DNA of 41,713 nt. Origin: Paenibacillus koleovorans NBRC 103111 (GTDB lineage: Bacteria; Bacillota; Bacilli; Paenibacillales; NBRC-103111). Below, one piece after another: positions 9,143-16,449 of this stretch. The notes below the pieces were generated by a model. The model was not told the origin of the DNA, ran no database searches, and saw only the letters and a list, made by a program, of their open reading frames with translations. A program made the position numbers and the translations under genes. The number at the start of each line of letters is the position of its first letter. Within the stretch, counting starts at the first letter, position 1. Location of the stretch: positions 1-41,713 of the forward strand of contig NZ_BIMA01000060.1 in NCBI RefSeq assembly GCF_004000845.1, given 5' to 3'.

Positions 9143-9169
9143 AAAACCTATTAATCTAGTAGGAATTAT
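9141..9169. promoter_or_regulatory. 29-bp imperfect palindrome overlapping the -10 and start region (operator candidate)
   Basis: The centre is at 9155. Paired arms are ATAA/TTAT at the outside, CCTA/TAGG in the middle and TA/TA inside: 10 of 14 positions pair. It begins inside the -10 box and covers the likely transcription start, the usual place for a repressor. Since the operon is of the sulfonate/nitrate/taurine importer class, a sulfur-responsive Rrf2-type repressor such as CymR is one candidate; that is inference. Confidence 0.6.
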
Positions 9170-9200
9170 ATGTTTACTTAAATTAGGGGGATACTACATC

Positions 9201-10283
9201 ATGTTCCATCGAAATTCGCAATCGAAATCTGCACGTGTTCTGCTCGGCCTCACATTAGCTGCTTCCCTGGTCGCGGTCAGCGCCTGCGGCGAGAAGTCTG
9301 GCAACACCACTCAAGGCGGAGGCGCCACACCGACAACCAGCGCATCGGCCTCCACGGCTCCGAAGGAAGTGAAGGAGCTCAAGATCGGTTACTTGAACGT
9401 TATGGATGACGCCCAGGCGATGGTCGCTTACGATGGCAAGCTTTATGAGAAACATGCATTGAACGTGAAAATGCAAGCGTTCGAGAGTGGCACGGATCTG
9501 GTGAAAGCGATGATCGGCGGCGACGTCGATGCCGGAGTACTCGGATTTACGAACGCTTTGACTTGGGCTTCCAAGGGCGCAGGGCTGAAAGTAGTCGGCG
9601 GCGCGCAAATGGGCTTCCACAGCATCCTGGTGCGCAACGACAGCGGCATCAACTCGGTGGCAGACTTGAAAGGCAAACGTCTCGGCTCGCAAAAAGCCGG
9701 CAGCACCGCCGACATCGTCCTGACCGGGGTTACGCTGAAGAAAGCCGGACTGACCAAGGAAGACTTGAAAATGATTTACGTGGAACCGGCTCAAGCGATT
9801 CAGTCGCTGGCGGGCGGCGCGGTTGATGCGGCGTTCGTGTTCGAGCCTTATGATAAAATTGCTACGAAGACGATGCCGGTGAAGCAAATTTATGAAGTCG
9901 GCAAAGAATGGCCTTTCCCTTGTATGGTCGTCATCACGACCGACGATGTGCTGAAGAAAAACCGTGAAGGCGTGAATCGCATGCTGGACGCGCAGAAGGA
10001 AGCGATCGATCTGCTGCAGAAAGATTCGCAAAAGGCGGCCGATCTGATTACGAAGCGCTTCATTGAAGGCGACACGCTCAAGACCGACAAAGGCGATGTG
10101 AAGGCGACCTCCGTCATCAAGGAATCGATCGATTCCCAGAAGTTCAATTGGGACATCAACGCCGACCATATCAAGACGATGCAGGAAATTTCCGATATTA
10201 TGCTGAGTCAAAAAGTGCTGGACAAGCCGGTTAAAGTGGAAGACATTCTCGACCTGACCTGGCAGAACGCACAGAAAAAATAA
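9201..10283 (+). CDS. ABC importer substrate-binding lipoprotein, SsuA/NitT/TauT type
   Basis: A 360-residue lipoprotein: basic N-terminus, hydrophobic segment and lipobox LVAVSAC, with the Cys at about residue 28 as lipidation site, then a Ser/Thr/Gly linker. The mature part has the NMT1/SsuA-like fold pattern: KIGYLNVMDDAQAMVAYDGKL, VKAMIGGDVDAGVLGF and VDAAFVFEPYDKIA. Such proteins bind aliphatic sulfonates, taurine, nitrate or thiamine precursors; which one is not visible. The ATG at 9201 has AGGGGG at 9185-9190 and places the signal peptide at the N-terminus; the longer frame to 9105 begins within the promoter. It is the first gene of a three-gene operon (permease 15 bases later, ATPase overlapping). 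Confidence 0.88.
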   Translation: MFHRNSQSKSARVLLGLTLAASLVAVSACGEKSGNTTQGGGATPTTSASASTAPKEVKELKIGYLNVMDDAQAMVAYDGKLYEKHALNVKMQAFESGTDLVKAMIGGDVDAGVLGFTNALTWASKGAGLKVVGGAQMGFHSILVRNDSGINSVADLKGKRLGSQKAGSTADIVLTGVTLKKAGLTKEDLKMIYVEPAQAIQSLAGGAVDAAFVFEPYDKIATKTMPVKQIYEVGKEWPFPCMVVITTDDVLKKNREGVNRMLDAQKEAIDLLQKDSQKAADLITKRFIEGDTLKTDKGDVKATSVIKESIDSQKFNWDINADHIKTMQEISDIMLSQKVLDKPVKVEDILDLTWQNAQKK

Positions 10284-10298
10284 GGAGCGTTACCGCTG

Positions 10299-11123
10299 GT
10301 GAACTCTACATCTGATTCCGCACCTACAACCCAGAAGAAAAAATCATCCGCCGGCGCCTCCATGCGCAGGCTGCTGCCGATCCTCGCTGCGATCGGCAGC
10401 TTGCTTGCCATTTGGCAGATTTTCGCCTTTTTCTTGCCGGTCTACTTGCTGCCGGATGTGCCGCAGGTGTTTAACCGTCTCATTCACAGCTACAACAACA
10501 AAGAGTTTCTAGACGGCATTAAGAACAGCTTGCTGCGGTTGGCGCTCGGGTACCCGCTCGCCTGTTTGCTAGGAGCGGTACTGGGCCTGATCGCAGGCGT
10601 CTCCCGCCCGTTCGCGCTTTATTTGCGCAGCTTGATTTCGATTCTGCAATCCATCCCACCGATTACATGGGTGCCGTTCTTCGTCATCCTGATCGGGTAT
10701 GGCAATGGGACGATCATTACCGTCATCACGATTGCGAGCTTCTTCCCGATGGCGCTGTCCGTGCTCAATGCGACGGAAGGCGTCAACCGGACGCATCTGG
10801 AGCTGGCTCGCGTGCTCGGCGCGACGAAGGGGCAACAGCTGACCAAGGTGTTCGCGCCGGAATCGCTGCCGGCCTTCATGACCGGCGCGCAGGTCGCCTT
10901 CGGCAACGCCTGGCGGTCGCTGATCGCGGCGGAGATGGTCGGCGGCGCTACATCCGGCCTCGGCTACTACTCCAGCTGGCGCGGCGAGATCGCCGACATG
11001 GAAGGCGTGCTGCTCAGCATCATGTGCATCGGGGCGATTGCCGCATTCCTTGATTACTTCGTTCTGGAGCGGCTGAAGCGGAAACTGCTTCACTATCGTT
11101 ACGTCTCGGGAGGAGATCAATAA
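10299..11123 (+). CDS. ABC importer permease, SsuC/NitT/TauT type
   Basis: A 274-residue permease with about six membrane segments of the binding-protein-dependent transport family. The cytoplasmic EAA-type loop LELARVLGATKGQQLTKVF near residue 167 is the contact with the ATPase. A polar N-terminal tail of about 22 residues precedes the first membrane segment. The GTG start at 10299 follows AAGGAG at 10282-10287; a later ATG at residue 22 is possible. It lies 15 bases after the binding-protein gene and its stop overlaps the start of the ATPase gene, so the three are one operon. Confidence 0.88.
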   Translation: MNSTSDSAPTTQKKKSSAGASMRRLLPILAAIGSLLAIWQIFAFFLPVYLLPDVPQVFNRLIHSYNNKEFLDGIKNSLLRLALGYPLACLLGAVLGLIAGVSRPFALYLRSLISILQSIPPITWVPFFVILIGYGNGTIITVITIASFFPMALSVLNATEGVNRTHLELARVLGATKGQQLTKVFAPESLPAFMTGAQVAFGNAWRSLIAAEMVGGATSGLGYYSSWRGEIADMEGVLLSIMCIGAIAAFLDYFVLERLKRKLLHYRYVSGGDQ

Positions 11124-11869
11124 TGCAGACGATTCGCATCGACAACATCACGAAGCATTTCGGCAACCTGGAAGTCCTGTCGAACGTCGACCTGACGATC
11201 GAGAAAGGCGAGTTCGCCGCGATCGTAGGCCCTTCCGGCTGCGGCAAGAGCACGGTGCTGCGGATGATCGCCGGGCTCGATACGCCGACGACCGGACAAG
11301 TGCTGGCTAACGGTTCTGTCATTCGCGACCCTGGTCCGGAGCGCGTCCTGATCTTCCAGGAGCATGCGCTGTATCCTTGGCGCACCGTGGAGGCGAACGT
11401 CGCCTTCGGCCTCGAGCTAGCCAAGGTTAGCGCGGCGGAGCGCCGCACGCGCGTCGACGAGGTGCTGGAGCTGGTCGGCTTGTCCGGCTTCCAGAAGTAT
11501 TACCCGCATCAGCTGTCCGGCGGGATGAAGCAGCGGGCCTCGATCGCTCGGGCGCTCGTGCTGAACCCCGAGGTGCTGCTGCTCGACGAGCCGTACGGGG
11601 CGCTCGACGCCATCACGCGGCTGACAATGCAGAACGAGCTGATCAAGCTGTGGCGCGGCACCGGCAAGACGGTGCTGCTCATCACGCACGACATCGACGA
11701 GGCCGTCTATCTGGCCGATACGATCCACGTGATGAGCCCCCGTCCGGGCCGCATCGTGCGCACGGTGAAGGCCGACATGGAGCGGCCGCGCAACCGCAAC
11801 AGCGCCGAGTTCGTGGCGCTGCGGCGGCAGGTGATGGAGAGCTTGGACATCGGCGTGTATAGTATTTAG
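11123..11869 (+). CDS. ABC importer ATP-binding protein, SsuB/NitT/TauT type
   Basis: A 248-residue ATPase with Walker A GPSGCGKST, Q-loop IFQEHALYPW, signature LSGGMKQR, Walker B VLLLDEP and the switch His in LLITHD. This set and the length match SsuB/NrtD/TauB-type subunits. The ATG at 11123 overlaps the permease stop (TAATG), with GGAGG just upstream, so translation is probably coupled. A strong terminator follows 12 bases after the stop, ending the operon. Confidence 0.92.
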   Translation: MQTIRIDNITKHFGNLEVLSNVDLTIEKGEFAAIVGPSGCGKSTVLRMIAGLDTPTTGQVLANGSVIRDPGPERVLIFQEHALYPWRTVEANVAFGLELAKVSAAERRTRVDEVLELVGLSGFQKYYPHQLSGGMKQRASIARALVLNPEVLLLDEPYGALDAITRLTMQNELIKLWRGTGKTVLLITHDIDEAVYLADTIHVMSPRPGRIVRTVKADMERPRNRNSAEFVALRRQVMESLDIGVYSI

Positions 11870-11880
11870 CGAGTTATGGG

Positions 11881-11916
11881 AAGGACCCTCGCCAGGATTG
11901 GCGAGGGTCCTTTTTT
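11881..11916 (+). terminator. Rho-independent terminator of the ABC importer operon
   Basis: GGACCCTCGCC pairs perfectly with GGCGAGGGTCC around a 6-base loop and is followed by six T. Confidence 0.95.
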
Positions 11917-11929
11917 GACAAATAAGAAG

Positions 11930-12107
11930 CTCCTACAAAATTGTAGGATAGCTAGGCTGAATGATCGCTTCTAGCATGGTATCCAACAAGAATTGTATGA
12001 TAACTAGATAGAACAGTCGTCCCATGGGTGCTATCCGACAAACTTTGGATGATAACGTGATAAATCGGTTACCTCATGTATCCTATCCAACAAAATTTGT
12101 AGGATGA
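11930..12107. repeat. Four palindromic repeats at 51-52-bp period
   Basis: Copies begin at 11930, 11981, 12033 and 12085. Each starts with a 21-23-bp quasi-palindrome of the form ATCCNACAAAATTTGTAGGAT, followed by a more diverged ~30-bp tail that still shows shared GATAAC and CATGG-like bits. A further weak copy may lie near 12146. The rest of the 666-base gene-free stretch to 12535 shows no recognisable gene; about 34 codons are open near 12330-12434 without any family resemblance. Confidence 0.75.
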
Positions 12108-12432
12108 CGTTGGAATACACCAATATTCAATCAGAACATTAGTTGCTCAACAATCTTTATAGAATGTATAAGTTTTGGGTGGAACCGAAGGCCCCCTTTA
12201 TTGAAGGTTTCGGCAAGCGATGGCTTTGTTTGTTAATGGCGGATATTAGTTTAGTTTGTCGGACAAGGAATCCGTCTTCAGTGTGACAGGTTGGTGCAAC
12301 CGGGGGCAGAATGTGGAAAACATCGTATATCTCCATCTGGCATTTACGCTCAAGTGGTGAAGCATACGCGCCATCTGGGCCTCGACCGACGCATTCAGGG
12401 CAGTGGGATGCTAGATTTGACGATGGTGAGGT

Positions 12433-12467
12433 AAACTAAACCAAACTAAACCAAACTACACCAAACG
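12433..12467. repeat. Short 10-bp tandem repeat (AAACTAAACC type)
   Basis: About three and a half copies of a 10-bp unit AAACTAAACC, the last two diverged. It lies between the palindromic repeats and the terminator of the coiled-coil gene. Confidence 0.8.
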
Positions 12468-12483
12468 CAACGAAATGACAAAG

Positions 12484-12517
12484 AACCGCCAGGCCCTTGT
12501 CCGGAGACCGGGCGGTT
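12484..12517 (-). terminator. Terminator of the coiled-coil protein gene
   Basis: AACCGCC and GGCGGTT pair around a 20-base region that can pair further; on the minus strand the stem is followed by TTCTTTGTC. It lies 19 bases beyond the stop codon of the minus-strand gene. Confidence 0.65.
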
Positions 12518-12535
12518 TCATTCCACAAAGACGAG

Positions 12536-12910
12536 TTACCCGAAAAACGAGCGCTTCGGCTTCCCTTGTTGCTGCTGTTGTTTGTGTCTCTCCACGCGCG
12601 ACAGGACTTGCGGCTCTGCCGCTTCGCCTACCGCCAGCTCCGCCAGCACATGCAAGTCCGGCGTCTGCACCTCGGACTGCGCCTGCTGAGCAGCCAGCAT
12701 CGATGTCATCTGCTCTTCCAACTGAGCGAGGCGCTCGTGCAACTTCTGAACTTCCGCTTCCAAATGGCGAATCCGTTGCTTATCGTCATCCGTATGAATA
12801 AGGGAGGCTGATTCTCCTGCAGGCCGATCGGCCATGGTCAGTTCGGTAACTTGTTCCGGGGAAAGCAGCTCATTCAATTCGTCAGGCGACAACAGTGATT
12901 TGTACAACAC
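12536..12910 (-). CDS. Small coiled-coil protein of unknown function
   Basis: About 124 residues. I do not recognise a family. The middle (about residues 40-75) is a charged heptad-rich coiled coil containing RIRHLEAEVQKLHERLAQLE; the C-terminus is Gln- and Lys-rich and ends KPKRSFFG. The frame is open to 12973, but the only start there is a TTG that coincides with a TTGACA-like sequence. GGAAGGAG (minus strand, 12916-12923) points instead to the GTG at 12910 or the TTG at 12907. It is divergent from the EcsC-like gene. Confidence 0.6.
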   Translation of the reverse strand: MLYKSLLSPDELNELLSPEQVTELTMADRPAGESASLIHTDDDKQRIRHLEAEVQKLHERLAQLEEQMTSMLAAQQAQSEVQTPDLHVLAELAVGEAAEPQVLSRVERHKQQQQQGKPKRSFFG

Positions 12911-13003
12911 CACCGCTCCTTCCGAAAAAAGACTTGTTCTTTCAGTGTGCTGCGGAACCGGTATACTTGTCAATGAAAACTTGCAGGAATATGAAGGAAA
13001 GAG

Positions 13004-13783
13004 GTGTCAAGCTTGGCGGAATACGAACAACGAATGCGGGTCACGCTAGCCCAATGGGAAAAAGAGCTGCTGCAGCCTCCCGGTTTTCTCGAGCGAACGT
13101 CCAAACGGGTCCAGACAAAGATCAACGAAATGATCCCGGACAAAGTGCATGCTGCGCTGACATCGGCCGTGCGGGGCATCGTCAAATCGGTGCAGATCGG
13201 GCTGGACTTCTCGCCGCAGTCCCCGCCTCAGATCGGGCTCGCCCTGCAAGAGAGGGATGAGCTGGCCGACGAGAAACGCAACATGTACAAAAAAATTGCA
13301 GCCGCCGAAGGTGCCGGTACCGGAGCGGGCGGATTCGTGCTCAGCCTGGTCGATTTCCCCGCGCTCATCGCGATCAAGATGAAGTTTCTGTTCGAGCTCG
13401 CCCACGTGTATGGCTTCTCCACCAAGAACGAGAGCGAGCGGCTGTTCATCCTATATGTGTTCCAGCTTGCGTTCTCCCGAGGCGACGTGCGCGCCCGTAC
13501 GTACCAGCAAGTCCGCGATTGGGACCGGGTCAGTCTGCTGGGGAGCGGCAATCCGAACGGCGTCTCGATGCAGCGGTTCAATTGGGAGCAGTTCCAGATG
13601 GAGTACCGGGATACGATCGATTTTCGCAAAATGCTGCAGCTGATTCCGGGTGTCGGGGCCGCCATCGGGGCCTGGGCGAACTACGGCTTGCTCGAGGAGC
13701 TCTCGGTAACGGCGAAGAACAGCTATCGGCTGCGCTGGCTCCAGCTCCAGAACGCCCAACAGTCCCCTAAGCAGCTGCCCTAG
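13004..13783 (+). CDS. EcsC family protein
   Basis: A 259-residue protein of the EcsC family, named after the third protein of the Bacillus ecs locus; its function is poorly known. Family-like stretches are AAAEGAGTGAGGFVLSLVDFPALIAIKMKF, here in two parts, ESERLFILYVFQLAFSRGD in the middle, and a C-terminal glycine-rich hydrophobic stretch LIPGVGAAIGAWANYGLLEEL. No EcsA/EcsB transporter genes are beside it. The start is uncertain: GTG at 13004 follows AAGGAAA closely, while TTG at 13013 is better spaced from GAGGTG. It is divergent from the coiled-coil gene and 90 bases upstream of thymidine kinase. Confidence 0.85.
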   Translation: MSSLAEYEQRMRVTLAQWEKELLQPPGFLERTSKRVQTKINEMIPDKVHAALTSAVRGIVKSVQIGLDFSPQSPPQIGLALQERDELADEKRNMYKKIAAAEGAGTGAGGFVLSLVDFPALIAIKMKFLFELAHVYGFSTKNESERLFILYVFQLAFSRGDVRARTYQQVRDWDRVSLLGSGNPNGVSMQRFNWEQFQMEYRDTIDFRKMLQLIPGVGAAIGAWANYGLLEELSVTAKNSYRLRWLQLQNAQQSPKQLP

Positions 13784-13873
13784 GCAAAACGTTCCAACTT
13801 GTACATTTGCCCCTATGCGTCCGATTGATTTTTCGATATGCTAGGGGAGTCTAATTTACGGTACGAGAGAGGA

Positions 13874-14503
13874 ATGCAAGCAACTTTGGCCAAACTATAC
13901 TTCCGTTACGGCGCGATGAACAGCGGCAAATCGATCGAGGTGCTGCGCACCGCCCACAACTATGAGGAGCAAGGCAAGTCGGTGATGGTGTTCACACCTG
14001 CTATTGACAACCGATACGGCAAAGGGCAGGTGACGTCCCGGATCGGCATCCAGAAGCCGGCGACGGTGCTTGCGGAGGGAACCGATATTTTCGGGCTCGT
14101 GCAGCAGCAAGCGCCGGATTGCATTCTTGTGGACGAAGCTCAGTTTCTGAATAAAAAGCAAGTGGAGGCGCTGTGCGAAGTCGTCGACGAGCTCGGCATC
14201 CCGGTTATCGCTTATGGACTGCGTGCGGATTTCCGCGGCCAGCTGTTCGAGGGCAGCTACCATTTCCTGGCGCTCGCGGATCAAATAGAGGAAGTAAAGA
14301 CGGTCTGCTGGCATTGCCGCCGCAAGGCGACGATGAACATGCGGCTGAACAATGGCATCCCGGTGTTCGAAGGCGCGCAGATTATGATCGGCGGCAACGA
14401 GAGCTACCTGCCGGTATGCCGGCAATGCTATAGCAAGGCGCGCAAGCAGACGGCGCTCGTCCAGCGCGGATCAGCGGCGGCCGATTCGGAAACGGAGCAC
14501 TAA
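13874..14503 (+). CDS. tdk: Thymidine kinase (type II)
   Basis: About 209 residues, matching the type II enzyme that phosphorylates thymidine in the salvage pathway. The P-loop GAMNSGKS is near the N-terminus, VDEAQF is the Walker B-like motif, GLRADFRGQLFEGS is the lasso-proximal stretch, and CWHC with CRQC are the zinc-binding pairs. The start is ambiguous. The ATG at 13874 lies only one base after GAGG; a TTG at 13886 gives an N-terminus (AKLYFRYGAMNSGKS) that matches Bacillus enzymes more exactly; an ATG at 13838 has no ribosome site. A terminator follows the stop by 11 bases. Confidence 0.93.
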   Translation: MQATLAKLYFRYGAMNSGKSIEVLRTAHNYEEQGKSVMVFTPAIDNRYGKGQVTSRIGIQKPATVLAEGTDIFGLVQQQAPDCILVDEAQFLNKKQVEALCEVVDELGIPVIAYGLRADFRGQLFEGSYHFLALADQIEEVKTVCWHCRRKATMNMRLNNGIPVFEGAQIMIGGNESYLPVCRQCYSKARKQTALVQRGSAAADSETEH

Positions 14504-14514
14504 TGACGCCAAAC

Positions 14515-14553
14515 AAACCCTCTGTAGCTTCTCCAACGAGCTTCAGAGGGTTT
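14515..14553 (+). terminator. Terminator of the thymidine kinase gene
   Basis: AAACCCTCTG pairs with CAGAGGGTTT; an inner AGCT/AGCT pair extends the stem. TGTTGTTTG follows. Confidence 0.85.
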
Positions 14554-14563
14554 TGTTGTTTGA

Positions 14564-14752
14564 TTTGGCGGACACAGATGACTTTATTCGGGCGAAATGC
14601 TGCAATGTTGCCGGTTTTCCGGACACAGACGACCTTATTTGGCTTCAAACCCGGCTTTTTTCCGGCAAGAGAGGCAAATAGAGGCCTGTATGTCCGCCAA
14701 ACTTACGAAACATGCCTTTTCGGTCGAAATAACGGCTCTCCTGTCCGCCAAA
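14564..14752. repeat. Four copies of a GGCGGACA-type intergenic repeat, two direct and two inverted
   Basis: Two plus-oriented copies (14564-14591 and 14615-14642) share CGGACACAGAYGACYTTATT. Two inverted copies (14673-14701 and 14725-14752) carry TGTCCGCCAAA at their ends. The steps between copies are about 51, 58 and 52 bases. The whole block could fold into one large hairpin. It fills the gap between thymidine kinase and the 3' end of fabH; no gene is seen in it. Confidence 0.75.
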
Positions 14753-14810
14753 TTGGAGTGCAGCCGGTGGAGGCAAGTTGGGGCCGCCCGGTTCAAGTAC
14801 ATCAGCGCGG

Positions 14811-16244
14811 TCACCATTCCAGCAGCATCCCCGCCTGCACCAACCCGGCGCCGAAGCCATAGAGCAGCAGTCTGTCACCCTCCTTGACTCGTTTGTCTCG
14901 CACCGCCATGTCCATCGCCAGAGGGATTGTCGCCGCCGAAGTGTTGCCGAAATATTCGAGGCTGTACAAGGTGCGCTCGAGCGGAAAGCCCAGCTTCTCG
15001 CAGATCGGCTCGATCATCCGCAGGTTGGCGCTATGCGGGATGAACCAATCTACCTGCGCTGCCATCCGAGCTGCACCTGTTCCTGCAGCACCGCTGGCAC
15101 TTGGAGCACCGGCAGCGTCGTCAGGTTCGTCTGCCCCAGCACGATCCCCGACACTCCTAGTACTGGCACTCTCAGCAATCCCAACACTCTCAGCAATCCC
15201 AGTGCTTCCAGCACCCCCAGAAGTTCCAGCAGTTCCATCACTTGCAGCAGCTTCTGTTACTTTTACATCCCCCTCAGTTCCAGCAATCCCAACACTCTCA
15301 ACACTCCCTGCACTCCCTGTACCCCCAGCAGTTCCAGCAGTTCCAGCAACTCCAACACTTGCAATGAATTCTGCTCCCCCTGCATCCCCCTTAGTTCCAG
15401 CAGCTCCACCACTCCCTGCACTTCCAGCAGCTCCACCACTTGCAAGGAGTTCTGCTACCCCTGCACTCCCAGTAACTGTTCCAGCCTTTCCGCCGCTCAC
15501 CTGTCTCTCCTCCTCCAACAGCTCGAGGACGTTGTCCGGTATCGTACGCAACGCCCAGCGGAACACTTCCTTGCCGTTCTGTACGATGCAGCGGGAATCG
15601 CGGAGCTCGGTCCCGTTCAAGCGGCCTTGCAGCCCCGTCGTCCGGTAAATGTGCGTGCCGCCGCTCCCGTCGCTCCACAAGCGGCTCGCCAGCAGCCGGT
15701 TCGGCTCGCCCTCCTCCGTCCGCTCGACCAGCACTGCCCCGGCTCCATCGCCGAACAGGACGCATGTGGTGCGATCCGTATAGTCCGTAATCTTGGACAG
15801 GGTCTCCGCGCCGAACACAAGCACCTTGCGATGCAAGCCGGAGGCGATCATCCCGCGCGCCATATGCAGCGCATAGACGAAGCCCGCGCAAGCCGCGCTC
15901 AAATCGAACGCGCCGGCGGTCGTCGGGATGCCCAGCGCATGCTGGACGAGCGCCGCCGTGCTCGGAAACGACAAGTCCGGCGTCGTCGTGGCTACCAGGA
16001 CCAGGTCCACATCCGCGAGCGACTTCCCGCTGCGTGCCGCCAAGTCCCGCGCCGCCTCAATGCACAGATCGCTCGTGAATTGATCCGGAGCGCTGATCCG
16101 CCGCTCCCGCATGCCGGTCCGCTGCACGATCCACTCATCGCTCGTCTCCACAAGCCGCTCCAAATCGGCATTCGTCATCGCTTGCTCGGGCACATAAGAA
16201 CCGATAGCCGTGATTCGCGCTCCATAAGCTGCAACAGAATTCAT
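14811..16244 (-). CDS. fabH: Beta-ketoacyl-ACP synthase III with a large low-complexity insertion
   Basis: A 477-residue FabH, the enzyme that condenses acyl-CoA with malonyl-ACP to start fatty-acid synthesis. The catalytic triad is present: Cys119 in DLSAACAGF, His404 in WFIPHSANLR and Asn434 in YFGNTSAAT. FabH is normally 310-330 residues; the excess is one insertion at about residues 249-396, rich in Gly, Ala, Ser, Thr and Val, placed just before the strand that carries the catalytic His. The frame is intact through the insertion. ATG at 16244 follows GGAGGTG at good spacing, and a FapR-type box lies 35 bases upstream. The two flanking parts align as a complete normal FabH, so the core fold is probably kept. 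Confidence 0.88.
   Translation of the reverse strand: MNSVAAYGARITAIGSYVPEQAMTNADLERLVETSDEWIVQRTGMRERRISAPDQFTSDLCIEAARDLAARSGKSLADVDLVLVATTTPDLSFPSTAALVQHALGIPTTAGAFDLSAACAGFVYALHMARGMIASGLHRKVLVFGAETLSKITDYTDRTTCVLFGDGAGAVLVERTEEGEPNRLLASRLWSDGSGGTHIYRTTGLQGRLNGTELRDSRCIVQNGKEVFRWALRTIPDNVLELLEEERQVSGGKAGTVTGSAGVAELLASGGAAGSAGSGGAAGTKGDAGGAEFIASVGVAGTAGTAGGTGSAGSVESVGIAGTEGDVKVTEAAASDGTAGTSGGAGSTGIAESVGIAESASTRSVGDRAGADEPDDAAGAPSASGAAGTGAARMAAQVDWFIPHSANLRMIEPICEKLGFPLERTLYSLEYFGNTSAATIPLAMDMAVRDKRVKEGDRLLLYGFGAGLVQAGMLLEW
15057..15500. repeat. Repetitive GC-skewed DNA coding the FabH insertion
   Basis: About 444 bases of degenerate repeats built from units such as GTTCCAGCAATCCCAACACTC and CAGCAGTTCCAGCA (plus strand, given in part), with strong C-over-G bias on the plus strand. 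The length is a multiple of three and there is no stop in the fabH frame. The pattern is that of repeat expansion inside a coding region. Confidence 0.75.
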
Positions 16245-16278
16245 CCAGCAGCACCTCCGAATAAATTATGATCTAGTA

Positions 16279-16295
16279 TTAGTACCTGGTCTTAA
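16279..16295. promoter_or_regulatory. FapR-type operator upstream of fabH
   Basis: TTAGTACCTGGTCTTAA, 17 bp. The left half TTAGTAC is identical to what I know of the FapR consensus and the right half matches at five of seven positions. FapR represses fatty-acid synthesis genes in Bacillus and is released by malonyl-CoA. The position, 35-51 bases upstream of the fabH start, fits. Confidence 0.75.
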
Positions 16296-16386
16296 TTTTG
16301 ATGTATTCTCACCTTACCTCTTCGTCCTCTCGCTGTCAACTATGAACTATCGCAGGGAGTGGAAAATTTTGCACCTCAGCCGCTTA

Positions 16387-16416
16387 TTGACCCCTGTTCT
16401 TGTCCGCCTTTATGAT
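16387..16416 (+). promoter_or_regulatory. Promoter of the alpha/beta hydrolase gene
   Basis: TTGACC at 16387-16392 and TATGAT at 16411-16416, spaced by 18 bp, 34 bases before the start codon. Confidence 0.55.
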
Positions 16417-16449
16417 AGGTATAGAGACCGCATCAGGAGGCCCCCCACC

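Noticed and set aside
11930-12107. CRISPR array (regular 52-bp period)
   Set aside because: The repeated part is not identical between copies, the tails are related to each other instead of unique, and no cas genes are present.
12240-12434. Transposase or recombinase remnant
   Set aside because: A short open stretch near 12330-12434 has no recognisable motif and no terminal inverted repeats were found.
12968-12973. TTG at 12973 as start of the coiled-coil gene
   Set aside because: It lies in a TTGACA-like sequence without a ribosome site, while a strong GGAAGGAG precedes the GTG at 12910.
15057-15500. fabH insertion as an intron, transposon or frameshift
   Set aside because: The reading frame stays open, the length is a multiple of three, and no terminal repeats or target duplication are seen.
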